A stretch of 64,000 nucleotides of DNA from Albidovulum sediminicola. Its GTDB lineage: Bacteria; Pseudomonadota; Alphaproteobacteria; Rhodobacterales; Rhodobacteraceae. The DNA is taken from positions 1 through 64,000 of the forward strand of contig NZ_JAOWLA010000010.1 in the NCBI RefSeq assembly GCF_025751575.1, written 5' to 3'. This document shows positions 1 through 9,317 of this stretch, piece after piece (position 1 is the stretch's first letter; the number at the start of each line of letters is the position of its first letter). A program made the translations under genes and the position numbers. The notes under the pieces were generated by a model. It saw nothing but the letters and a program-made list of their open reading frames with translations. It did no database searches and was not told the origin of the DNA.

Positions 1-3
1 TAC

Positions 4-1018
4 ATGTCGCTTGCCCCCCGCCCGCGTCACCGACAATCCCACCGTCAGGCTGCCCGCCCTGGCATCCTGATAACCTGGACATCTTCGAAGGGCGGCGCGC
101 CTGAACCACGCGCCGGGGTACTATCGCACCAACAAGACGGCGCGCATTACTGGGCGCGGGTTTTGATGGATCTCGGTCACGACGTGCGCCTGATCTCGCC
201 GCAGTTCGTAACCCCGTACGTTAAGTCGAACAAGAACGACCGGAACGACGCTGAAGCGATCTGTGAAGCGGTTGGCAGGCCGTCTATGCGGTTTGTGCCG
301 CCAAAAACCGCTGAACAGCTGGAGATCCAGGCGGTTCACCGCATTCGCCAGCGCCTGGTGTCGGACCGGACGAGGTTTGCGAACCAAATCTGCGGTCTTC
401 TGGCCGAACATGGCACCGTGATGGGCCGGGACATCTCTCGCTTGCGGCGTGGTCTCGGACAGATCGCGAACGGGGCCTCCGGTCGCCTTGGTGAGGTGCT
501 CCGGGATCTGGAGCAGATGTGCATCAGGAACTGGCCGACCTCGATCAGCGCATCGCCATGTATGACCGACGGATTATGACCGACGGATCAGGCACCTCTT
601 TCGAACCAACGAGGAATGCCAGCGGACCGGCAAGATCGAGGGTATTGGGCCGATCACCGCGACAACGCTCGTTGCGGCGGTCGGTAACCGGAGTTGCTTC
701 AAGAACGGACGCCAGTTTACCGCCTGGCCCGGACTGGGTCCCAGACAAAGGTCGAGTGGCGGAAAATCCCGGCTGTTCGGGATTGGCAAACGAGGCGGCC
801 GATATCTGCGCACTCTGATGATCCATGGTGCGCGGGCCGTTCTCGGCAAAGCTCATGGCAAGAAGGATCCCAGAAGCCAATGGATCAGCCGGATGCGGGA
901 GCGGCGTCATCCGAATATCGTCGCTGTCGCTCTTGCCAACAAGAATGCCAGGGTCGTGTGGCCGATCTTGTCGCGAGGTGAGTCCTATCGCCCGGCCGAG
1001 ACCGTATTGCCGGACTGA
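4..1018 (+). pseudogene. IS110-family transposase relic, frameshifted
   Basis: Conceptual translation across three frames gives an IS110-type (DEDD) transposase. The N-terminal catalytic part is in one frame, with SPQFVTPYVKSNKNDRNDAEA near base 200-255. The middle (ELADLDQRIA, about 525) is in a second frame. The C-terminal half (EGIGPITATTLVAAVG, then RYLRTLMIHGARAVLG and a VALANKNARVVWPIL tail) is in a third frame and ends at a TGA at 1016-1018. At least two frameshifts separate these parts, and the normal start of the family is not visible at the window edge. The element is therefore inactive. IS110 elements usually lack terminal inverted repeats, and I could not define its ends. Confidence 0.85.
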
Positions 1019-1222
1019 CGCCAGCCGCAAAACAACCTCAACGAGGAGGGCTTTCCCAAGACTATCGCAGCAACCTGGCAGGAGATGGTGAAGGGATACG
1101 ACCCGTCGCTTCTTGAACCTGATGTGTGGACCGGCACGGCCAACGCCTATGCCTTGGAGCCGTTGGGGGAGGCGTGCGGAAACCCATCGGGGCTCGCGGC
1201 GGCGATGTATCGGGCCGCGTAG
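1019..1222 (+). other. Unrecognised open stretch after the IS110 relic
   Basis: The frame used by the transposase C-terminus stays open after its TGA for about 67 codons, to a TAG at 1220-1222. It encodes WQEMVKGYDPSLLEPDVW followed by an Ala/Gly-rich end. The only internal ATG that could start it is at 1085 and has no clear ribosome binding site. It may be the tail of a gene disrupted by the IS element, or chance. I recognise no family. The next 100 bases up to lepA show no gene or clear terminator. Confidence 0.3.
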
Positions 1223-1323
1223 AGAAGCCGGATATACCTCAGCAATCGTGATCGCCAAACCAGACCCAACCAAACCGCCGCAATCACGCGGGGCCCATAT
1301 ACGTCCACACAGGACAGCACCCC

Positions 1324-3123
1324 TCAGGAGTCCATCTTCAGCGCGTTGATAAACGCTTCCTGAGGGATCTCCACTTTCCCGAACTGGCGCATCTTCTTCT
1401 TGCCGGCCTTCTGCTTCTCCAGCAGCTTCTTCTTCCGGGTCACGTCGCCGCCGTAGCACTTGGCGGTCACGTCCTTCCGCAGCGCCGCGATGGTCTCTCG
1501 CGCGATGACGCGGCCGCCGATGGCGGCCTGGACTGGGATCTTGAACATGTGCCTGGGGATCAGGTCCTTGAGCTTTTCGCACATCACGCGGCCGCGCGCC
1601 TCGGCCCGGTCGCGGTGGACCATGATCGACAGCGCATCGACCGGTTCGTCGTTCACAAGGATCGACATCTTGACCAGGCTATCCTCGCGGTATTCGAGCA
1701 TCTGGTAGTCGAAGCTCGCATAGCCCTTGGTCACCGATTTCAGCCGGTCGTAGAAGTCGAAGACGACCTCGGCCAGCGGCAGGTCGTAGACGACCATGGC
1801 GCGGGAACCGGCATAGGTCAGGTCCATTTGGATGCCGCGGCGGTCCTGGCAAAGCTTCAGCACATCGCCCAGGTAGTCGTCGGGGACCATGATCGTGGCC
1901 TTGATCCGCGGTTCCTGGATGTGGTCCACATGGGTCAGGTCCGGCATGTCGGCGGGGTTGTGCAGGTCGCGCACCTCTCCGTCGCGCATGTGGAGCTTGA
2001 AGACCACCGAAGGCGCGGTGGTGATCAGGTCCAGATCGTATTCGCGTTCCAGCCGGTCGCGGACGACCTCAAGGTGCAGAAGGCCGAGGAAGCCCATGCG
2101 GAAGCCGAAGCCGAGGGCGGCCGAGGTCTCCATCTCGTAGCTGAAGCTCGCGTCGTTCAGGGCGAGTTTCTCGATCGCGTCGCGCAGCGCCTCGAAGTCG
2201 GCGGCATCGACGGGGAAGAGGCCGCAGAACACCACCGGCTGCGCGGGCTTGAAGCCCGGCAGGGCCTTGTCGCAGCCCTTGCGTTCATGGGTGATCGTGT
2301 CGCCTACGCGGGTGTCGCGCACCTGCTTGATGGAGGCGGTGAAAACCCCGATCTCACCCGGTCCAAGCTCGGGGATGTCGGTCATCTTGGGTTTCAGCAC
2401 GGCGAGCTTGTCGATGCCGTAGATCGCGCCGGTCTGCATCATCTTGATGCGGTCGCCCTTGCGGATGACACCGTCCATGACGCGGATCATGACGACGACG
2501 CCCAGGTATGCGTCATACCAGCTGTCCACCAGCATCGCCTTCAGCGGCGCGTCGCGGTCGCCCTTGGGCGTGGGCAGACGGGTGACGATCGCCTCCAGCA
2601 CGTCGGGGATGCCAAGGCCGGTCTTGGCGGAGATTGGGATCGCGTCCGAGGCGTCGATGCCGATCACGTCCTCGATCTCATGCTTGACGGCATCGACATC
2701 GGCGGCGGGCAGGTCGATCTTGTTCAGGACCGGGACAATGTCGTGATTGGCGTCGATGGCCTGGTAGACGTTGGCGAGCGTCTGCGCCTCCACCCCTTGC
2801 GTCGCGTCCACGACCAGGAGCGAGCCCTCGACCGCGCGCATGGAGCGGGAGACCTCGTAGCCGAAGTCGACGTGGCCCGGCGTGTCGATCAGGTTCAGGA
2901 CATAGTCCTTGCCGTCCTTGGCGCGGTAGTCGATGCGCACGGTGTTGGCCTTGATCGTGATGCCACGCTCGCGCTCGATATCCATGGCATCGAGAAGCTG
3001 GGCCTTCATGTCCCGATCGGCCACCGTGCCGGTCATCTGGATCAGACGATCCGCCAGCGTGGATTTGCCGTGGTCGATATGCGCCACGATGGAGAAATTG
3101 CGGATCTGTGCGAGCTCGGTCAT
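1324..3123 (-). CDS. lepA: Elongation factor 4 (LepA), ribosome-associated GTPase
   Basis: This is a 599-residue translational GTPase, full length for LepA/EF4, which acts on ribosomes and can back-translocate tRNAs. G1 is AHIDHGKS at residues 14-21, the switch region RERGITI is at 51-57, DTPGH is at 80-84 and NKID is at 134-137. The LepA-specific C-terminal domain is present, with [19 protein letters not shown] near the end. The protein starts [20 protein letters not shown], the usual start for the family. It is transcribed alone towards the IS110 relic. The 119 bases upstream hold no other gene. Confidence 0.97.
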   Translation of the reverse strand: MTELAQIRNFSIVAHIDHGKSTLADRLIQMTGTVADRDMKAQLLDAMDIERERGITIKANTVRIDYRAKDGKDYVLNLIDTPGHVDFGYEVSRSMRAVEGSLLVVDATQGVEAQTLANVYQAIDANHDIVPVLNKIDLPAADVDAVKHEIEDVIGIDASDAIPISAKTGLGIPDVLEAIVTRLPTPKGDRDAPLKAMLVDSWYDAYLGVVVMIRVMDGVIRKGDRIKMMQTGAIYGIDKLAVLKPKMTDIPELGPGEIGVFTASIKQVRDTRVGDTITHERKGCDKALPGFKPAQPVVFCGLFPVDAADFEALRDAIEKLALNDASFSYEMETSAALGFGFRMGFLGLLHLEVVRDRLEREYDLDLITTAPSVVFKLHMRDGEVRDLHNPADMPDLTHVDHIQEPRIKATIMVPDDYLGDVLKLCQDRRGIQMDLTYAGSRAMVVYDLPLAEVVFDFYDRLKSVTKGYASFDYQMLEYREDSLVKMSILVNDEPVDALSIMVHRDRAEARGRVMCEKLKDLIPRHMFKIPVQAAIGGRVIARETIAALRKDVTAKCYGGDVTRKKKLLEKQKAGKKKMRQFGKVEIPQEAFINALKMDS

Positions 3124-3242
3124 GGGTCCGGCATATGCTCGGGATTTCGATCCCGGTCAATGGGGCGCATGTGTCACGGGATCAGGCGGACAAGGTCGCG
3201 GGCGTGCGGGCGACGGCGATGGATGCGGCGGTCGGGGACCGG

Positions 3243-4283
3243 CTAGGCCAGCAGGTCCAGCGTTCGTTCCACGTCCTCCAGGCTCACGCGGAAGGTGTCG
3301 GCGCCGCCTTCGGCGACAAGCACGCCAAAGCGAAGGCCCATGCGGTCACAGACGAGCTTCAGCGCCGCCGTTACACGCTCGGGCGGCTGGATCGTCAAAA
3401 GCGCGCCGCCCTTCGCCATGGACACCAGCGCGTGGGTCAGGTGGCTGCCCTCGACGCCGACCACGACGGGGGCCCGCGCGCAAGCCGCGATCAGCGCGTC
3501 GGCGGTCTGCTCGGCGGGCAGCATCACGCGGAAGCCGTGGCGCCGCACAAGATGTTCGGCCAGCTCCGCCTCGTTGCTCAGCACCCGGCGGTCGCCGGTT
3601 TCCCCGCGCAGAAGGAAGATCCCCGGCCCCGGCTCGGCGTTTACGCCACGGACCAGACGCGCGCGGCGCGCGGCGGCCCGGGCGATCCGGCCCTCGTTGT
3701 TGAATCTGTTGTCGAACAGGACCAACTCGTCGAAATGCGCGTTACCGATCCGCGCGGGCGCCATGCCCTGAAGCGTCTCATAGCGTTCGACATGCCCTGT
3801 GCCCGGCCCGGCGGAGGTCAACGGCTGACCAGCGGCGGCGGCAAGTGCGTAGGTCTCGCAGTCATCCGTGAGCCAGTTTCCAAACCAGCGATTACCAAGC
3901 CAAGTTTCGTACATTGATCCAGAAATGGAAACTGAGGGCTGGCGATACGCTGGCGCCCGCCGCTCGCGTGCGCGCAGGTGAAGCTCTGCGCCGCCGCTGT
4001 AGATCACGCCATCGACATAATCGACCCCACGGAACCGATAGGCCATGGTCGGCCCGATATGGGGGTTGAGGTCGCCAAGAAACATGGCCCGAACGACGCC
4101 CAAAGTGCCAAATTCCGTGCGCCGGATGCGCTCCAACTGGCCTGGAATCATGACGGCGGCGGGAAAATCGATCTCGCAGGCGGGCGAGATCTCCCACCGT
4201 TCGGCGGCAGTTTCGAAGAACTCCGCATCGGGCAAATGCAGGAGCCGCCGCAGGCGATTGGTCAGGGGGCTGAATTGCAGCAC
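3243..4283 (-). CDS. Glycosyltransferase family 61-like protein (DUF563)
   Basis: This 346-residue protein has the C-terminal layout of DUF563/GT61 enzymes. There is a strand-rich stretch around LLRGETGDRRVLSNEAEL (224-241), then a Rossmann-like half with APVVVGVEGSHLTHAL at 271-286. The latter corresponds to the family's conserved G-x-x-G-x-x-x-T/N donor-site region. Members transfer sugars in surface polysaccharide or glycoprotein synthesis. No signal peptide or membrane segment is evident. No other polysaccharide genes lie next to it, so the acceptor is unknown. It runs in the same direction as the hydroxyacid dehydrogenase upstream, 78 bases away. The exact substrate cannot be told. Confidence 0.65.
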   Translation of the reverse strand: MLQFSPLTNRLRRLLHLPDAEFFETAAERWEISPACEIDFPAAVMIPGQLERIRRTEFGTLGVVRAMFLGDLNPHIGPTMAYRFRGVDYVDGVIYSGGAELHLRARERRAPAYRQPSVSISGSMYETWLGNRWFGNWLTDDCETYALAAAAGQPLTSAGPGTGHVERYETLQGMAPARIGNAHFDELVLFDNRFNNEGRIARAAARRARLVRGVNAEPGPGIFLLRGETGDRRVLSNEAELAEHLVRRHGFRVMLPAEQTADALIAACARAPVVVGVEGSHLTHALVSMAKGGALLTIQPPERVTAALKLVCDRMGLRFGVLVAEGGADTFRVSLEDVERTLDLLA

Positions 4284-4361
4284 GGCGCGGCTCCCGCCCG
4301 TAACGTGGATGTCGTCTTCTGCATGAACCGAGGCACACGGCGCGTCAACCCGTGCGCCCGC

Positions 4362-5375
4362 TCAGGCGAAGCGGACACCCCGCGACTGCGCGCGCAGGCG
4401 TGGGTCATGCGACTTCACCAGCACCGGATCGCCTGCCAGCGCCTCGTCGCAACGCTCGATCGTTTCGCGTTCCAGGCGCTCCATCGCCTCGGCGGTGTAG
4501 AAGGTCAGGTGCGGAAGCATCAGCACGTTGGGCAGGCCGAAAAGCGGGCTCATGACATGCCCCGTCAGGCTGAGCGGCTCTGAGGCGAAGACGTCAAGGC
4601 CAGCCCCCGCGATCTGCCCCGCGGTCAGCGCCGCGACCAGCGCCTTTTCATCGACCAGCGCCCCGCGCGAGGAGTTGATCAGGAAGGCCGAGGGTTTCAT
4701 TGCCGCCAGTTCCGCCGCCCCGATGATGTGGCGCGTCGTCTCGTTCAAGGTGCAGTGGAGCGAGACGAAATCGGCTTGGGCCAGCAGGTCGTGCAGATCA
4801 TCCACCTTCTCGACACCCAGGGCGGCCATTTCCTCGGCCCCGGTGCCCGGGCTGTAGGCGATGACGCGGGCGCGAAACCCCTGCCCCGCCATGCGCGCGA
4901 AGCTGCGGCCGATGCGGCCGAGACCCACGATGCCCACGGTCCTGCCCGCGATGTCGCCTCCCATCCAGCAGGCCGTCGGCCAGGCCCAGCCCTCGGACCG
5001 CATCTGCCGGTCGAGCGGGATCAGTTTCTTGGCGAGGGCGAGCATCAGGGTGAAGGCGCCCTCGGCGACGGTCTCCTCGGCATATTCGGGGATGTTGACG
5101 ACCGGGATGCCGCGCGCGATGGCGGCCGGGATATCTATGGCGTCGATGCCGACCCCGTATTTCACGATGGCTTTCAGCCGCCGCGCCACGCCGATCACGC
5201 GTGCTGTCACGGGCCGATAGCACATCAGAAGCAGGTCGGCGTCGGCGACCTCGGCGGCCAGCCGTTCCTCGGAAACGTCCTCGGGCAGAAGCACCAGATC
5301 GCCGCGCCGGGACAGTTCCGCGTCGACCAGGGGGCACTCAAGCTCACGATCGGTTCGGACGATTTTCATGGCCAC
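4362..5375 (-). CDS. D-2-hydroxyacid dehydrogenase (NAD-dependent)
   Basis: This 337-residue protein belongs to the D-isomer-specific 2-hydroxyacid dehydrogenases, which reduce 2-keto acids to D-2-hydroxy acids or the reverse. The nucleotide-binding motif is GLGRIG at 151-156. The catalytic set is visible: Arg237 in NSSRGALVDE, Glu266 in FASEPL and His289 in LPHL. The length fits the family. It resembles the C-terminal-binding-protein branch, and its natural substrate (glyoxylate, hydroxypyruvate, phosphoglycerate or another) cannot be decided from sequence. The ATG at 5375 is used; a second ATG two codons later is also possible. It is divergent from acylphosphatase. Confidence 0.85.
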   Translation of the reverse strand: MAMKIVRTDRELECPLVDAELSRRGDLVLLPEDVSEERLAAEVADADLLLMCYRPVTARVIGVARRLKAIVKYGVGIDAIDIPAAIARGIPVVNIPEYAEETVAEGAFTLMLALAKKLIPLDRQMRSEGWAWPTACWMGGDIAGRTVGIVGLGRIGRSFARMAGQGFRARVIAYSPGTGAEEMAALGVEKVDDLHDLLAQADFVSLHCTLNETTRHIIGAAELAAMKPSAFLINSSRGALVDEKALVAALTAGQIAGAGLDVFASEPLSLTGHVMSPLFGLPNVLMLPHLTFYTAEAMERLERETIERCDEALAGDPVLVKSHDPRLRAQSRGVRFA

Positions 5376-5489
5376 CCCTTATCACGCCCCCTTCGGCGTC
5401 GCCGCAGACTGCGGGCAGCGGAGGGCTGGGGTCAAGACCCCGGCTGTGCTAGGATGTTCCGGTGAAGGGTCCCAAACGGAGGGTCCCAG

Positions 5490-5768
5490 ATGAAGGACAT
5501 CGCGCTAAACGTTCGGGTAACGGGCCGGGTTCAGGGCGTGGCCTACCGGGCGTGGACCAACGCCGTCGCCGGTGCCCAAGGCATTCGCGGCTGGGTGCGA
5601 AACCGTGAGGACGGCTCGGTCGAGGCGCTGCTCGCCGGGCCGGAAGACGCAGTTGAAGCGATGGTCGCCGCCATGTCCGAGGGGCCGGGCGCGGCACGGG
5701 TCACCGATGTCTGGACCGAACCCGCCGACCCCGCGTCCGCGCCGCCGGGTTTCGAGATCAGGCATTGA
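5490..5768 (+). CDS. acyP: Acylphosphatase
   Basis: At 92 residues this is the normal size for acylphosphatase, a small cytosolic enzyme that hydrolyses acyl-phosphate bonds. The signature GRVQGVAYRAW contains the catalytic Arg20. The second motif, GWVRNREDGSVE, contains the catalytic Asn38. A GGAGGG ribosome binding site lies just before the ATG. The gene is convergent with the methyltransferase gene, whose stop lies 18 bases beyond. It stands alone, and its physiological substrate is not indicated by context. Confidence 0.93.
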   Translation: MKDIALNVRVTGRVQGVAYRAWTNAVAGAQGIRGWVRNREDGSVEALLAGPEDAVEAMVAAMSEGPGAARVTDVWTEPADPASAPPGFEIRH

Positions 5769-5786
5769 GCCGTCCGGCAGCCGGTT

Positions 5787-6989
5787 TCAGGCACTCAGGC
5801 GCGAATAGAGCATCAACCCCTGGGCCGTCAGCCTGCGCTCCACCGGCTTCCAGAGCGCGTTGAAGGCGAAGGCATCAAGACCCCGCGCCTGGGCGATCTG
5901 CGCCAGGCTGCGCCGCCCGTCGATCAGCGCCAGAAGCGGCGCGGCGGCGCGCTCCACCGGCACCATCACCTTGGTTGCGCCGCGCGTGACGGTCAGTTCG
6001 CCCTTACGCTCGACCTGCCGAGCCAGGTCGGGGCCCGCGACCCCCTTCAGGTGCGGCACCGCTTGGGGGGTGGCGCCCGCCACCGCCAGCGTCCGGCCCT
6101 TCGGCACGGCATAGACCACATGCGTCTTGATCGTTCCGTCCAGCTTTTCGGCCAGGGCCATCCGGTCGGCCTGCCCCATGTCCTCGGGCAGGCGCGCGCC
6201 CTCCGGCAGGAAGCGCGACGGGTCATAAAGCACCGCCATCGGCGCGCCTGCGAAGGCAAGCCCCGCACGTTCGAGGCAGGCCAGGAGTGCGTCGATGGCA
6301 AAGGGCCGGTCCTGCGAGTGCAGAAGCAGATCGTAGAACCCCGCGTCGCCCTGTTCGTGATCGACCAGATGGGGGTTGCGGCGGAATGGGTGCCCCTCGG
6401 GCAGGCGGGCATAGACCGCACGCGCCATCTCGAGCCGAGCTTTCGGGGTCATGCCCTGGGTCAGCGCGCCGAACGCCTCCTGCAGCGGGTAGACGCCGAA
6501 CCGGCCGCAGGGTGCGTAGACCATCAACCCCATCCCCCCGTCCGGCTTCAGTGCGGCGGCCAGCGCGTCGAAGCCCGCCTGCGGGTCGGGCAGGTGGTGC
6601 AGCACGCCGCAGCAGTCGATGTAGTCGAAGGCCCCATGATCGGCAGCATCCAGCAGACTGCCAGTGACGAAGGTGATGCCCTTCAGGCCCCGGGCTTGCG
6701 CGCGCGCCTCCGCAATCCGGCGCGAGGCGCGCGAGAGGTCGAGGTAGGTGATCTCATAGGGCTTGCCCGCCGCCGTCAGAACGGCCGCCAGCTGGATCAG
6801 CGCGTCCCCGGTGCCGCCGCCCGCGACCAGCGCCCGCAGGGGGCGCGACCAGTCCCGCACACCGCCCCAGAGGAAGTGGTCGATCTCCAGCGGGTGCGAG
6901 GGCGAACCCGTGATCAGCCGCTTGCGTTCCTCTGCTGGGTCACGCTCGGGATAGGGGTAGGCTTCGTACTGTTCCTCGACCGCGGACAT
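5787..6989 (-). CDS. Class I SAM-dependent methyltransferase
   Basis: This 400-residue protein has a class I methyltransferase domain. The SAM-binding glycine loop VAGGGTGD is at residues 55-62, followed by YLDLSRASRRIAEARA and FDYIDCCGVLHHLPDP, as in motifs II-IV. The N-terminal YEAYPYPERDP and the long C-terminal extension (about 180 residues) are typical of a bacterial subfamily whose substrate is unknown. The frame is open further upstream, but I choose the ATG at 6989: it has a GGAGG about six bases before it, and the conserved protein begins there. The gene is divergent from dddP, with 143 bases between the two starts. Confidence 0.75.
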   Translation of the reverse strand: MSAVEEQYEAYPYPERDPAEERKRLITGSPSHPLEIDHFLWGGVRDWSRPLRALVAGGGTGDALIQLAAVLTAAGKPYEITYLDLSRASRRIAEARAQARGLKGITFVTGSLLDAADHGAFDYIDCCGVLHHLPDPQAGFDALAAALKPDGGMGLMVYAPCGRFGVYPLQEAFGALTQGMTPKARLEMARAVYARLPEGHPFRRNPHLVDHEQGDAGFYDLLLHSQDRPFAIDALLACLERAGLAFAGAPMAVLYDPSRFLPEGARLPEDMGQADRMALAEKLDGTIKTHVVYAVPKGRTLAVAGATPQAVPHLKGVAGPDLARQVERKGELTVTRGATKVMVPVERAAAPLLALIDGRRSLAQIAQARGLDAFAFNALWKPVERRLTAQGLMLYSRLSA

Positions 6990-7132
6990 GGGGCGCCTCC
7001 GTTTTCCCTCCTCTAGCAAGCCCCGGCGACAGAAAGAACAGCCGAAAGCCGTCATTTTCGTGTCGCGTTTGGAAAGGACCGCGCTTTGCCTCGCGTCGAA
7101 GCTGGCTGCAACCTGCAACGGAGCCCCTTTTC

Positions 7133-8476
7133 ATGAACACGCACTATTCGGATCGCCGCAAGATCGACCCCAACCGGGGGGACCGGCTTGGCGACGGCAC
7201 CCCCAACGACAACAACCGCGTGGAGATCGGCCCGACGCAGCTTGCTTTCCGCGAATGGGAAGCGGCGGGGTTGACGCTGCCCGACCTCGAACGGATGCGC
7301 GAACATCGCTGGAAGCGGCTGACCCAGGCGGTCGTCGATCGCGACTGGGGCGGGCTTCTGATGTTCGATCCGCTGAACATCCGCTACGCGACGGATTCCA
7401 CCAACATGCAGCTGTGGAACACCCACAACCCGTTCCGCGCGCTCTTGCTCTGTGCCGACGGCTACATGGTGATCTGGGACTACAAGAACTCTCCCTTCCT
7501 GTCGGAGTTCAACCCGCTGGTGCGCGAACAGCGTTCGGGCGCCGACTTCTTCTACTTCGACCGCGGCGACAAGGCGGGAGACGCAGCGCGGCGCTTCGCC
7601 GCCGAGGTCAAGGATCTGATCGCGGCGCATGGCGGGGGCAACCGTCGGCTGGGTGTGGACAAGATCATGCTCCACGGGCTGCGCGCGCTCGAATCCCAGG
7701 GGTTCGAGGTCATGGAGGGCGAAGAGGCGACCGAGAAGACCCGCGCGGTGAAGGGCGCGGACGAGATCCTGGCCATGCGCTGCGCGCATCATGCCTGTGA
7801 AAGCGCCGTGGCCGAGATGGAGCGCGCCTGCCGCGCGGGCGTGCCCCTTGGCAACATGAGCGAGGATGACGTCTGGGCCGTCCTGCATGCCGAGAACATC
7901 AAGCGCGGGGGCGAGTGGATCGAGACGCGGTTGCTGGCCTCGGGTCCGCGCACCAATCCCTGGTTCCAGGAATGCGGACCGCGCATCATCCAGCCGAACG
8001 AGATCGTCGCCTTCGACACCGACCTGATCGGGTCCTACGGGATCTGCGTGGACATTTCCCGCACCTGGTGGATCGGCGATGCCAAGCCCACCAACGCGAT
8101 GATCTACGCGATGCGCCACGCGCATGAGCATATCCAGACCAACATGGAGATGCTGAAGCCCGGCGTATCGCTGAAGGAACTGACCTTTGGCGGGCACAAG
8201 CTCGACGATCAGTTCGTCAAACAGAAATACGGCTGCAAGATGCATGGCGTCGGGCTTTGCGACGAATGGCCGTTGGTGTCCTACCCGGACGCCTGGGTGG
8301 AAGGCGCCTTCGACTACGTGATCGAACCGGGCATGGTGCTTTGCGTCGAGGCGCTGGTCAGCCCCCAGGATGGCGATTTCTCGATCAAGCTCGAGGATCA
8401 GGTGCTGATCACCGAGAGCGGCTATGAGAACCTGACGACCTACCCGTTCGACGAGCGCCTGATGGGCCTGGCCTGA
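7133..8476 (+). CDS. dddP: Dimethylsulfoniopropionate lyase DddP
   Basis: This 447-residue protein matches DddP, a peptidase M24 (creatinase/aminopeptidase P fold) relative that cleaves DMSP to dimethyl sulfide and acrylate in marine Rhodobacteraceae. The metal and active-site residues known for DddP occur at the family numbering: Asp295, Asp297 (FDTDL), Asp307 (CVDIS), His371 (MHGVGLCDEWP), Glu406 (CVEAL) and Glu421 (KLEDQ). Trp95, Tyr366 and Asp377, assigned to substrate binding or catalysis, are also in place. The opening MNTHYSDRRKIDPNRGD and IEIGPTQLAF-like region are characteristic and absent from ordinary Xaa-Pro peptidases. No acrylate or DMSP transport genes adjoin it. It lies tail to tail with the DUF6314 gene. 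Confidence 0.93.
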   Translation: MNTHYSDRRKIDPNRGDRLGDGTPNDNNRVEIGPTQLAFREWEAAGLTLPDLERMREHRWKRLTQAVVDRDWGGLLMFDPLNIRYATDSTNMQLWNTHNPFRALLLCADGYMVIWDYKNSPFLSEFNPLVREQRSGADFFYFDRGDKAGDAARRFAAEVKDLIAAHGGGNRRLGVDKIMLHGLRALESQGFEVMEGEEATEKTRAVKGADEILAMRCAHHACESAVAEMERACRAGVPLGNMSEDDVWAVLHAENIKRGGEWIETRLLASGPRTNPWFQECGPRIIQPNEIVAFDTDLIGSYGICVDISRTWWIGDAKPTNAMIYAMRHAHEHIQTNMEMLKPGVSLKELTFGGHKLDDQFVKQKYGCKMHGVGLCDEWPLVSYPDAWVEGAFDYVIEPGMVLCVEALVSPQDGDFSIKLEDQVLITESGYENLTTYPFDERLMGLA

Positions 8477-8484
8477 CGGGGGCT

Positions 8485-8898
8485 TCAGCCACGGCTGTAG
8501 CGGCTGACCATGGTGTAGTCCTTGCGCGGCCCGCGGACCGTCCACTCGGCGGTCCAGTCGGGCCAGCGGCTGAAGTCGTAGCGCACTTCGTAGTGGTCCG
8601 GCGCGCAGAAATGCGTGGCCCCGGGGTCATCGGGGGCAAAGTCGTGAAACGGTCGGCCGTCGGCGAAGGCGACGGCGATGCGACCGCCCGCCTCCGCCCA
8701 AAGATAGTCCCGCACCGCGCGCACCGGGGCGCCCGCGCCAAGGGTCAGGCTCCCCTCCTCGGCGTAGCGCAGGCCCGCCCCTTCCGGGCTGAAGGTAGCG
8801 GTGCCCTCGAAGCGGCCCTGCTGGCCCGCGCGCTGGTCCAGGATGTCGCGCTCGATCCGCCAGCGTCCGGCGAAATCCGCAAGCCGGAGCGCGGTCAT
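8485..8898 (-). CDS. DUF6314 family protein
   Basis: This 137-residue protein begins with ADFAGRWRIERDILDQRAGQQGRF and ends with YDFSRWPDWTAEWTVRGPRK. This is the pattern of the DUF6314 family, which is common in Rhodobacteraceae and has no known function. It looks like a small beta-barrel (calycin-like) fold, judged from alternating short strands. No signal peptide is seen. Its ATG overlaps the stop of the upstream secreted protein by four bases (ATGA), so the two are probably translated together. Confidence 0.7.
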   Translation of the reverse strand: MTALRLADFAGRWRIERDILDQRAGQQGRFEGTATFSPEGAGLRYAEEGSLTLGAGAPVRAVRDYLWAEAGGRIAVAFADGRPFHDFAPDDPGATHFCAPDHYEVRYDFSRWPDWTAEWTVRGPRKDYTMVSRYSRG

Positions 8899-9242
8899 CG
8901 GGACATATAGGTGCCGACGGTCGCGGCCCCGACGTCGTCAAGGAACCGAAGCCGCTTGCGGTCGCCGCTCACGAACACCCGGTAGCAGGTCCAGCCTTCG
9001 GCGGGCGGCCAGGCGGTGCAGAGCTTGTCGCCGTCGATCTTCCAGTGCCCGCGCTGCGAAACTTCGGCCGCGCGGCGGGTGAATCCATCCTCGCCGAAGC
9101 TCTGGGTCGCGCCGTCCTCCAGCCGCAACCGATGGGCCGAAAGCGCGTTGTTCAGCTCCCCTTGGCGCAGACGTAGCCACGACTCCTGCGCCTGCGCACC
9201 CGTCGCGGCCAGCAGAAGAATCGCGATCATTGCCCGTTTCAT
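8895..9242 (-). CDS. Small secreted protein, unknown function
   Basis: The product has 115 residues. A clear signal peptide opens it (MKRAMIAILLLAATGAQAQ, cleavage likely after residue 18-19). The mature part holds two cysteines, in KLCTAWPP and WTCYRVF, which probably form a disulfide around a tryptophan-rich strand. This looks like the periplasmic proteins of Rhodobacteraceae that measure or bind something unknown. The frame runs open far upstream through purB on the other strand, but the signal peptide fixes the start at 9242. It is divergent from purB, and the stop is coupled to the DUF6314 gene. Confidence 0.65.
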   Translation of the reverse strand: MKRAMIAILLLAATGAQAQESWLRLRQGELNNALSAHRLRLEDGATQSFGEDGFTRRAAEVSQRGHWKIDGDKLCTAWPPAEGWTCYRVFVSGDRKRLRFLDDVGAATVGTYMSR

Positions 9243-9317
9243 GCGCGCCTGCCCATTGCCACCCCGGCCCATGCGGTCTAGGAGAGCCGCGATTGCCAGG
9301 ACATTCAAGAGGCCGCG

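Noticed and set aside
545-1582. Long open frame on the minus strand over the IS110 relic and the end of lepA
   Set aside because: It overlaps lepA out of frame, has low-complexity composition and matches no family.
1549-3246. 565-codon open frame opposite lepA
   Set aside because: It is a mirror of lepA codon bias in GC-rich DNA; the product is His/Val/Asp-rich with no domain.
5424-5460. Possible promoter before acylphosphatase
   Set aside because: No -35/-10 pair with acceptable spacing could be defined.
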